Below are positions 1-5,561 of a stretch of DNA of 21,772 nt, one piece after another; positions within the stretch are counted from its first letter, which is position 1, and every line of letters begins with the position of its first letter. The position numbers and the translations under genes were made by a program. The DNA comes from Bacillota bacterium (lineage in GTDB: Bacteria > Bacillota > Clostridia > Christensenellales > Aristaeellaceae). The notes below the pieces were generated by a model, which was given only the letters and a program-made list of their open reading frames with translations, searched no databases and was not told where the DNA came from. The DNA lies in assembly GCA_023421395.1 (NCBI GenBank), contig JAEZTL010000013.1, positions 1 through 21,772 on the forward strand, read 5' to 3'.

Positions 1-33
1 CCCGGGGGGGGGCCCCTCAATTTGGGGGGGCCC
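1..33. repeat. G/C homopolymer hairpin at window edge
   Basis: This stretch has a run of nine G (4-12), CCCC (13-16), then seven G (24-30) and CCC (31-33). GGGCCCC at 10-16 can pair with GGGGCCC at 27-33, leaving a 10-nt loop. It lies about 30 nt past the stop of the last minus-strand gene, so it could act as a terminator stem, but no T tract follows on the minus strand. Such homopolymers may also be a sequencing or contig-edge artefact. Confidence 0.35.
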
Positions 34-63
34 GCCGCCTGCGCCTGAGATTTTCTGCATCGG

Positions 64-204
64 TCATTTGGGTGGGTCGTCGGGCTTCTTGCCCCGGCGC
101 TCTGGCACGGGGTCCACGTCGTTTTTGGGAAGATTCTGCCAGTGGTTCATCTGCGTGCGCTTGGGATGCCGTGGGTCGATCCGCTTCATGCCTTGCTTGG
201 CCAA
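64..204 (-). CDS. small basic protein, function unknown (46 aa)
   Basis: This is a 46-residue open frame starting at TTG (204-202) and ending at TGA (66-64). The start is chosen because GAGGTGA lies 5 nt upstream, and it gives an N-terminus MAKQGMKR. The protein is rich in Lys, Arg, Pro and Asp and has no membrane segment or cysteine. A later in-frame ATG at 189 lacks a comparable ribosome binding site. It starts 41 nt after the peroxiredoxin stop, on the same strand, so it is probably the last gene of that operon. From memory, short clostridial proteins with a similar MAKQGMKR start and a PVPE motif (here VDPVPE) exist, but I could not check this. No function can be assigned. Confidence 0.55.
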   Translation of the reverse strand: MAKQGMKRIDPRHPKRTQMNHWQNLPKNDVDPVPERRGKKPDDPPK

Positions 205-245
205 GGGACTCACCTCGGCCCCAGTATTTCCCGGAAGCCGCCGGA

Positions 246-713
246 CTATGCGCCTTTTCCGGACAGATATTGCACCGCGTCGTCCGCGCTGCCGCCGGGT
301 TTGACCTTTTCAAGCACCGCTTCGATCACACCGTTTTCATCGATCACAAAAACCGTGCGGACGACGCCCATCACCTTCTTGCCGTACATTGTTTTTTCAC
401 GGAATACGCCGTAGGCGTTGATCACCTGCAGCGCCGGATCGGCGAGGATGGGGAAAGAGAGGCCGAGCGCTTCGGCGAACTTCGCATGGGATTTCACGCT
501 GTCGCGGCTGATGCCCAGAAGATGCGCGCCCAGCGCCTTGATTTCCGCGCGCCGCGCGTTCATCGCCTCCGCCTGGCGGGCACACCCGGCCGTACCGTCC
601 TTGGGATAGAAGTACAGAACGACCTTGCGGCCCCTTAAGTCCGAAAGGCTGACGAGCCTGCCCGTTTGATCCGGGAGCGTGAAATCCGGGGCCATGTCTC
701 CGACAAATGGCAT
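246..713 (-). CDS. bcp: Bcp/PrxQ-type peroxiredoxin, 1-Cys form
   Basis: A 155-residue thiol peroxidase of the AhpC/TSA superfamily, BCP/PrxQ subfamily, which reduces hydrogen and organic peroxides in the cytoplasm. The peroxiredoxin active-site pattern P-x3-T-x2-C is present (PKDGTAGC) with the peroxidatic cysteine at residue 44. The conserved Arg is in RTVFVID near the C-terminal half. In many BCPs a second cysteine sits five residues after the first; here that position is Glu and no other Cys exists, so this is a 1-Cys enzyme. ATG 713 is preferred over the ATG at 728 because AGGAGG (723-718) precedes only the former. It lies 28 nt after the transporter ATPase on the same strand and is probably co-transcribed with it. 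Confidence 0.93.
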   Translation of the reverse strand: MPFVGDMAPDFTLPDQTGRLVSLSDLRGRKVVLYFYPKDGTAGCARQAEAMNARRAEIKALGAHLLGISRDSVKSHAKFAEALGLSFPILADPALQVINAYGVFREKTMYGKKVMGVVRTVFVIDENGVIEAVLEKVKPGGSADDAVQYLSGKGA

Positions 714-741
714 AGAACCTCCTGTCATGCGCGCCGGGCGC

Positions 742-1512
742 TCAGCCGCGGACAGACCGCAGCCGAGCCTCGCCAGGGGCGAGGATGCGCGCGAGGAATT
801 CCCGCGTTCGGGGGTGTCTGGGGTTTGAGAAGATGGCTTCGGGGGCGTCCTCCTCGACGATCAGCCCGCCATCCATGAATACGACCTTGGTGGCCACGTC
901 CCGGGCGAAGGCCATCTCATGGGTGACCACCAGCATGGTCAGGCCGCTGCTGGCCAGATCCCGCATGACCTCCAGCACCTCGCCGACCATCTCCGGGTCG
1001 AGGGCGCTGGTGGGCTCGTCAAAAAGCAGCATTTCCGGGTCCATGGCCAGCGCCCGGGCGATGGCCACCCGCTGCTTCTGCCCACCGGACAGCTGCCGGG
1101 GCTTGGCCTTCACAAAGGGCCCCATCCCCACCTTGTTCAGGTAGAGCATCGCGTTTTCCTCGGCTTCGGCGCGGCCGCGCTTCAAAACCTTCGTCTGACC
1201 GATCATGCAGTTTTCAAGCGCCGTCATGTTGTGGAAGAGATTGAAGGACTGGAACACCATGCCTACCTTGGCGTGATACTCCGCCAGCGGCACGCTGCCG
1301 TCCTGAATATCCCGGCCGTGATAGGCGACGAGGCCGCTGGTGGGTTTCTCCAGCAGGTTGATGCACCTGAGCAGCGTGGATTTGCCGCTGCCGGAGGCTC
1401 CGATGATGCATACCACGTCGCCCTTCTGCGCCTCGAAGTTGACGTCAAAGAGCACCTCGTGATCACCGAAGCTTTTCTTCAGGTGCTCCACGCGGATGAT
1501 CGGTTTCGTCAT
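742..1512 (-). CDS. polar amino acid ABC transporter ATPase
   Basis: A 256-residue ATP-binding subunit of the GlnQ/HisP/ArtP family that powers amino acid import at the inner face of the membrane. Visible motifs are Walker A GASGSGKST (residues 38-46), the Q-loop FQSFNLF, the signature LSGGQ (141-145), Walker B MLLFDE (161-166) and the switch His in VVTHE (198). Length is normal for the family. ATG 1512 overlaps the permease stop as ATGA, a sign of translational coupling; a G-rich ribosome binding site lies just upstream. Its substrate cannot be read from the ATPase itself; lysine is inferred from the riboswitch in the operon leader. Confidence 0.95.
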   Translation of the reverse strand: MTKPIIRVEHLKKSFGDHEVLFDVNFEAQKGDVVCIIGASGSGKSTLLRCINLLEKPTSGLVAYHGRDIQDGSVPLAEYHAKVGMVFQSFNLFHNMTALENCMIGQTKVLKRGRAEAEENAMLYLNKVGMGPFVKAKPRQLSGGQKQRVAIARALAMDPEMLLFDEPTSALDPEMVGEVLEVMRDLASSGLTMLVVTHEMAFARDVATKVVFMDGGLIVEEDAPEAIFSNPRHPRTREFLARILAPGEARLRSVRG

Positions 1513-2288
1513 TTTGCCGCCCCCTTGTGAACCCGGATGATCGACTTGGAGTCGCTCTCGCTGCCCAGGAACGTGTAGTTGTCCGGGCCGTCCATCCTGC
1601 GCTCGATCCACCGGAGAAGCCGCGTGATGGAGTAGGTCAACGCCAGGTAGATCAACGCGGTGATGAAGAACACCTCAAAGTACCTGAAGTAAGTACCCGC
1701 CGCTGACTTGGACTGAAAGAACAGTTCGGTGACCGAGATCACGTTCAGCACGCTGGAATCCTTGATGTTGACGATGAACTCATTGCCGATGGAAGGCATA
1801 ATGTTGCGGATGGCCTGGGGAAGGACGACGCTGGTCATCGTCTGCCAATGGGTCATGCCGATGGAGTGGGCCCCTTCGGTCTGGCCCGCGTCCACGGAGA
1901 TGATGCCGCCGCGGATGATCTCCGCCATGTACGCGCCTGTATTGATGGACACGATCAGTATCGCCGCCGCCAGGTTGGGCAGCTTCAGCCCCAGGTACTG
2001 CATCGCGCCGTAGTAGATGACCATCGCCTGTACGATCATGGGCGTGCCGCGGAACACCTCGATGTAAAAACCCAAAAGGCCGTGGGAAAGGCGGACCAGA
2101 GCGCGCTTCGCGAGCCCCGCGCCGTCCGCCGCCTCGGTCGAACGCGCGATGGCCACCAATAGGCCGATGCCAAAGCCCAGCACCGTGCCGGTCAGCGCCA
2201 CAATCAGCGTGGTGATCGTGCCGCTCACAAACAGCGAACCGTACTGGTTGAGGATGTAACCGACCCAGCCGAAGAAGGTGGTGGGCAT
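1509..2288 (-). CDS. polar amino acid ABC transporter permease
   Basis: A 259-residue integral membrane subunit of the HisM/GlnP family that forms the import channel. It has a hydrophobic N-terminal segment, several further membrane helices, and the cytoplasmic EAA-type loop that contacts the ATPase (GAHSIGMTHWQTMTSVVLPQ, followed by a conserved run to IGNEFI). The C-terminus is charged. ATG 2288 is preceded by GGAGGT at 7 nt. Only one permease gene is present, so the channel is probably a homodimer. It follows the binding-protein gene by 99 nt, a gap that contains a strong hairpin, and overlaps the ATPase gene by 4 nt. Confidence 0.95.
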   Translation of the reverse strand: MPTTFFGWVGYILNQYGSLFVSGTITTLIVALTGTVLGFGIGLLVAIARSTEAADGAGLAKRALVRLSHGLLGFYIEVFRGTPMIVQAMVIYYGAMQYLGLKLPNLAAAILIVSINTGAYMAEIIRGGIISVDAGQTEGAHSIGMTHWQTMTSVVLPQAIRNIMPSIGNEFIVNIKDSSVLNVISVTELFFQSKSAAGTYFRYFEVFFITALIYLALTYSITRLLRWIERRMDGPDNYTFLGSESDSKSIIRVHKGAAK

Positions 2289-2346
2289 CAGAAGTACCTC
2301 CGTAATGTCAGAATCCGCCGCAACAGGCTCTCCTCAGAACGGATGA

Positions 2347-2373
2347 AGCCCGGCCGGCGGTGCCGGCCGGGCT
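2347..2373 (-). other. intercistronic 12-bp hairpin between binding protein and permease
   Basis: AGCCCGGCCGGC (2347-2358) and GCCGGCCGGGCT (2362-2373) form a perfect 12-bp stem with a 3-nt loop, 14 nt past the stop of the binding-protein gene. On the minus-strand RNA it is followed by only scattered U residues, so it is a poor terminator. Stems at this place in ABC transporter operons commonly protect the upstream message and let the binding protein be made in excess over the channel; that role here is inference. Confidence 0.75.
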
Positions 2374-2387
2374 GGGGCCGTTGCCCG

Positions 2388-3185
2388 TCAGTTGGAGAGC
2401 GGCTGGGCGGCGATGCACTCGTCCATCAGCGCCAGGCGTTCCTCCTTGGTGATGCCGGCCAGAATCTCGTTGATCTTCGCGGTCAGTTCGCTGCCCTTTT
2501 TGAGGCCCACGGCCACGGCCACATCCTCCGGAGAGGCGGTGAAGCCTTCTCCGTCGGCGAAGGTGATGAAGGCGAGGTCCGGGTTGGCGTCCACCGCCGC
2601 CATCGCGCCGGGGCGCTCGGAGATGTAGCCGTCAACGGCGCCGGCGCCCAGCGCCACGATCATCGCCGGGAAAGTTTCCATGGCGGTCTCTTTGATCACG
2701 CCGGGGATCTGGTCGATCACGGTGTAGTGGAAGGTATTCAGCTGGCCGGTGATCCGGGCGCCGGTGAAGTCCGCCAGCTTCGTGGCGGCCGCGTAGGCGC
2801 CGTCCTTTCGTACGACGACCACCAGGTCGCTTTCGTAGTAGGGATCAGAGAAGTCCAGCGTTTGCTGGCGTTCGGCGGTGGGGCTCATGCCCGCGATGAT
2901 GGCGTCGATGTCGCCCGACAGCACGGCCATCGGCAGGCCGTCCCAGGCGGTCTTGACCACTTCCAGCTCCATGCCCAGGCCGTCCGCGATCTTCTTGGCA
3001 ATGCGCACGTCGTAGCCGTCGGCGTAGCCGCCGGCGGCGATGGGCACGGCGGTGTCGCTGGGGCTCGCCTGGGTCCAATTGAAGGGTGCGTAGTCGCATT
3101 CCATGCCGACGCGCAGCGTTTCGGCCGACGCGCAGGCGGCGAGGAGCAGCATTGCGGCAAGTACCAGTACCAGCGTTCTTTTCAT
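2388..3185 (-). CDS. amino acid ABC transporter substrate-binding lipoprotein, likely lysine
   Basis: A 265-residue extracytoplasmic binding protein of the periplasmic-binding protein family 3 type. Residues 1-17 are a signal peptide, with a lipobox LAAC at Cys18; alternatively signal peptidase I could cut after ASA at 21. The mature part starts with LRVGMECDYAPFNW, the usual first strand and binding-site loop, and has the family's VVKTAWDGLP and IIAGMSPTAERQQTLDFSDPYY segments. ATG 3185 follows GGGAGGG at 6 nt. It is the first gene of the operon and lies directly behind a lysine riboswitch, so lysine is the likely ligand. The family alone would also allow other polar amino acids. Confidence 0.93.
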   Translation of the reverse strand: MKRTLVLVLAAMLLLAACASAETLRVGMECDYAPFNWTQASPSDTAVPIAAGGYADGYDVRIAKKIADGLGMELEVVKTAWDGLPMAVLSGDIDAIIAGMSPTAERQQTLDFSDPYYESDLVVVVRKDGAYAAATKLADFTGARITGQLNTFHYTVIDQIPGVIKETAMETFPAMIVALGAGAVDGYISERPGAMAAVDANPDLAFITFADGEGFTASPEDVAVAVGLKKGSELTAKINEILAGITKEERLALMDECIAAQPLSN

Positions 3186-3199
3186 GGTGTACCCTCCCG

Positions 3200-3238
3200 G
3201 ATATAAAATAACGGCCGAAGCTCAATCACTTCGGCCGT
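3200..3238 (-). terminator. intrinsic terminator of the lysine riboswitch
   Basis: On the minus strand ACGGCCGAAG (3238-3229), loop TGATTGAG, and CTTCGGCCGT (3220-3211) form a perfect 10-bp stem followed by TATTTTATAT. It ends about 15 nt before the binding-protein start, right against the ribosome binding site, so it fits the expression platform of the upstream aptamer. A short alternative stem, GCCGT (3249-3245) with ACGGC (3238-3234), uses the terminator's left arm and could serve in the antiterminated state. The U tract is imperfect. Confidence 0.85.
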
Positions 3239-3255
3239 CCCGTTACGGCGTATGC

Positions 3256-3424
3256 GATAGCGCTCCACAATGCAATCATTGTGACAGACACAGACATATT
3301 CTGCCGGTGTCCAGCCGTTCCGCGCTCAAACGGGGAACCGCTTCGGCGAGCCACCCTTTCCCGCGGACGTCCGCGCCCTTTGAGGGGCTGTTTCCGCGCT
3401 ACTTATGAGGCTCGCACCTCTATC
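3256..3424 (-). promoter_or_regulatory. lysine riboswitch (L-box) aptamer
   Basis: The minus strand carries the conserved L-box blocks in the right order. P1 forms from GATAG (3424-3420) and CTATC (3260-3256). GAGGTGCGAG (3420-3411) follows P1, then AAGTA, a P2 stem of CGCGGA with TCCGCG, then GAAAGGGTGG leading to CTCGCCGAAG (3360-3341), a P4 arm around GTTCC/GGAAC, CTGG, the TGTCTGTCACA block, and P5 as a perfect CACAATG/CATTGTG hairpin, ending in GAGCGC. Established L-box elements bind lysine and favour termination, lowering expression of lysine synthesis or uptake genes. Here it precedes an amino acid ABC transporter. The call rests on motif order read by eye, without a covariance model. 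Confidence 0.92.
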
Positions 3425-3463
3425 CGAATGAATAATTCATTTCTTAATAATTCATTTTTCATT

Positions 3464-3492
3464 ATTGTAACGCCATAACGCGACGATGTCAA
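3464..3492 (-). promoter_or_regulatory. sigma-A promoter of the lysine transporter operon
   Basis: On the minus strand TTGACA (3492-3487) and TACAAT (3469-3464) are separated by exactly 17 nt. The -35 box is perfect and the -10 box matches five of six. Transcription would start near 3457, about 33 nt before the riboswitch P1. Between them AAATGAATTATT occurs twice, and the second copy lies in the palindrome at 3427-3441. Confidence 0.88.
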
Positions 3493-3690
3493 TGTGCCGG
3501 GCGTAATTTTCAGTTAAATATGCGGGTGCGCTGTCGTTTCCGCGTGATCGTGGCGGCGGACGCGCCGAAACCGGCCGAGGGCGAAAGGCGGGCGCCGTTG
3601 ATGGCGCTGTTTTTTGCTTCCAATTAATTGGCTGGATTTGGGCCTTTGTGTTATCAACGTGACAAATTTCCGGCCCTTTGCCGACCGCGG
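3493..3690. other. divergent intergenic region with one terminator-like stem
   Basis: This gap separates the two divergent operons. I find no gene in it. The only structure is GGCGCC (3591-3596), loop GTTGAT, GGCGC (3603-3607), then TTTTTT (3610-3615), which looks like a weak plus-strand terminator although no plus-strand gene precedes it. The rest shows no clear repeat or operator. Confidence 0.5.
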
Positions 3691-3719
3691 TTTCCAAGCG
3701 AAGTCAAGTGTGCTATAAT
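3691..3719 (+). promoter_or_regulatory. promoter of the maf-mre-rodA operon
   Basis: TATAAT (3714-3719) is a perfect -10 box and has TG at 3711-3712, giving an extended -10 (TGCTATAAT). A weaker -35, TTTCCA (3691-3696), stands 17 nt upstream. Transcription would begin near 3726, about 28 nt before the maf start. It is the only good plus-strand promoter seen before the seven-gene run that ends at 11743. Confidence 0.8.
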
Positions 3720-3753
3720 TCTAGAAGCGATTTTTGGTTCGGGAGGGGTTGCC

Positions 3754-4338
3754 ATGCCGAAACCGGATCCGTTGAAACCGCGTCAAAGACTTATATTGGC
3801 ATCCGGGTCCCCTCGACGGCGGGAACTGCTCACCGGGATGGGTTATCAATTTCAGGTGTTGGCGCCGGACGTGGACGAGCGCGTGGACGCTCCGCCGAGG
3901 CAAGCCGTCATGATCCTGGCGCGGCGCAAGGCAGAGGCCGCGGCCGGGGGTCTGACGGAGGGCTTGGTGCTGGCGGCGGACACGCTGGTGGCGGTGGATG
4001 GCGCGGCGCTGGGAAAGCCTTCGGATGAGGCCGAGGCCCGTGCGATGCTCCGCCGCCTTTCCGGCCGCGAGCACGAGGTGTTCACCGGCGTGTGCGTGAT
4101 GGATGCGGCCACCGGGCGGCAGACGGTGCATGCGGAACGCACCGGCGTTTCCTTCCGGGCATTGACGGAAGAAGAGATCGCCGCCTATGTCGCCACCGGC
4201 GAACCGATGGACAAGGCGGGCGCTTACGGCATTCAGGGCGGTGCGTCGGCCTTTGTGGAGTCCATCAGCGGATCCTATGAAAATGTGATGGGCCTGCCGG
4301 TGGGCTCCGCGGGCCTGATGCTCAAGAAATACCAGTAA
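3754..4338 (+). CDS. maf: Maf-family nucleoside triphosphate pyrophosphatase
   Basis: A 194-residue house-cleaning enzyme that hydrolyses non-canonical or excess nucleotides to monophosphates; the YhdE branch acts on dTTP and UTP. Seen motifs are LASGSPRRRELL at residues about 15-26, the metal-site ADTLVAVDG, and the C-terminal YGIQG...SISGSYENVMGLP block. Length is normal. ATG 3754 follows GGGAGGGG at 5 nt; a longer frame open upstream runs through the promoter and is ignored. In Bacillus, maf sits before mreB with radC between; here radC is absent and mreB follows after 19 nt. The substrate class is inferred from overall similarity. Confidence 0.94.
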   Translation: MPKPDPLKPRQRLILASGSPRRRELLTGMGYQFQVLAPDVDERVDAPPRQAVMILARRKAEAAAGGLTEGLVLAADTLVAVDGAALGKPSDEAEARAMLRRLSGREHEVFTGVCVMDAATGRQTVHAERTGVSFRALTEEEIAAYVATGEPMDKAGAYGIQGGASAFVESISGSYENVMGLPVGSAGLMLKKYQ

Positions 4339-4357
4339 ACTTCGGGAGGGCGCGTTC

Positions 4358-5524
4358 ATGGGCCTGATGACCGGCAACTTTCTCGCCATCGACCTGGGTT
4401 CCAGCAATACCACCGTGTATCTCGGCGGCGAGGGCGTTGCGCTGCGCGAGCCGACCGCGGTGCTGGCGCTTCGGGCTGACCCGGAGAGCGTCATCGCCAT
4501 CGGGCACGAGGCGAAGGCGATGCTGGGCCGCTCGTCGGGCGAGGCCGTACTGGTCTCCCCGGTGATGGATGGCGCCGTGACCGACGTAGACATGGCAGCC
4601 CTTCTCACGCTGGCGTTTTGCGAAAAGGTGACCGGGCGCAGAAAGTCGCTGGATAAGACGCAGCTGATGATGAGCATGTCCCAGGGGCTGACGAAGGTGG
4701 AGAAGGACGCGCTGATGCAGGTGGCCAAGCTCACCGGCGCGAGAAGCCCGCTCCTCGTGCGCTCGCCGCTGGCGGCGGCGCTGGGCTCCGGACTTACGGT
4801 GGACACGGCCCGGGGCGCGATGATTGTGACGCTGGGCGGCGGCACCACCGAGATCGCGGTGCTTTCAATGGGCGGTGTGGTGGCGGCCCGCTCGATGCGC
4901 ACCGGAAGCCTTGCCTTTGACGAGGCCATCGTGCGCTTCGTCCGCCGCAGAAAGAACGTGCTGATCGGCCTTCGCACCGCGGAGGACCTAAAGTGCGACA
5001 TCGGTTCTGCGCTTTTGCCGGATTATGATGTGGACAGCGACGATCCGGAGGATCTGGAACCCTTCGAGCTGAGCGAGTTTGCGCGTCTGGAGGCGTCTGA
5101 GGACGCTGAGGCGCTGGCGCTGCGTTTTCCCGCCTACGCGGTCGCGCCGGGCGAAATGGTGGGGGAGACGGTGCTGCTCAAGGGCCGCGATGCCAAGACC
5201 GGGAAGCCCGTCACCGTGCCCATCACCACACGCGAACTTGCGCTCTCGCTTCGGGATCCGATCCGCGCGCTGGTGGACGCGCTGCGCGACGCCATCGGCC
5301 GTGTGCCGGCGGAAATGGCCGCCGACATCGCAGAGGATGGCATCCGGCTCGCGGGCGGCGGCGCGCTGATGCACGGGCTGGCGGAGCTGCTGGCGGCAAA
5401 GCTGGAGCTGCCCGTCTCCGTGGACGAGCATCCGCAGGATGACGTGGCGCTGGGCATGGGCCGCCTGGCGGAGGATGACCAGCTGCTCAGGCTCGCCAGA
5501 GAGGCGGGCTCGGTGGAAGGCTAG
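4358..5524 (+). CDS. mreB: MreB-family rod-shape actin homologue, divergent
   Basis: A 388-residue bacterial actin expected to form membrane-bound filaments that guide lateral wall synthesis. It has the phosphate-1 loop AIDLGSSNT near the N-terminus, a phosphate-2 loop GGGTTE (160-165) that keeps the Glu which positions the catalytic water in MreBs, and the adenosine loop LAGGGALMHGL. Two features are odd. The Asp normally preceding phosphate-2 (VDIGGG) is Thr158 (VTLGGG). An acidic insertion of about 42 residues (roughly 222-265) follows IGSA in subdomain IIB, which makes the protein longer than the usual 335-345. Typical CVP and EEP segments are also changed (SMS, VRSP). ATG 4358 follows GGGAGGG at 7 nt. 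Its place before mreC and mreD supports the family call; it could still be a specialised paralogue. Confidence 0.9.
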   Translation: MGLMTGNFLAIDLGSSNTTVYLGGEGVALREPTAVLALRADPESVIAIGHEAKAMLGRSSGEAVLVSPVMDGAVTDVDMAALLTLAFCEKVTGRRKSLDKTQLMMSMSQGLTKVEKDALMQVAKLTGARSPLLVRSPLAAALGSGLTVDTARGAMIVTLGGGTTEIAVLSMGGVVAARSMRTGSLAFDEAIVRFVRRRKNVLIGLRTAEDLKCDIGSALLPDYDVDSDDPEDLEPFELSEFARLEASEDAEALALRFPAYAVAPGEMVGETVLLKGRDAKTGKPVTVPITTRELALSLRDPIRALVDALRDAIGRVPAEMAADIAEDGIRLAGGGALMHGLAELLAAKLELPVSVDEHPQDDVALGMGRLAEDDQLLRLAREAGSVEG

Positions 5525-5561
5525 GCGCTGTCCGCATTCAGTCCTGAGGGAGAAGTGAACG

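Noticed and set aside
68..638. Plus-strand frames at the left end
   Set aside because: They run antisense to the peroxiredoxin and small-protein genes and show only Arg/Ala/Gly-rich composition.
3202..3424. T-box leader as the explanation of the attenuated transporter leader
   Set aside because: The T-box core (AGGGTGGAACCGCG-like) is absent, and the L-box blocks are all there in order.
3721..5001. A 426-codon minus-strand open frame
   Set aside because: Mirror of maf and mreB, and it would end in the maf promoter region.
4358..5524. FtsA or a plasmid ParM-type actin
   Set aside because: The GGGTTE motif, overall MreB pattern and position before mreC and mreD fit MreB better.
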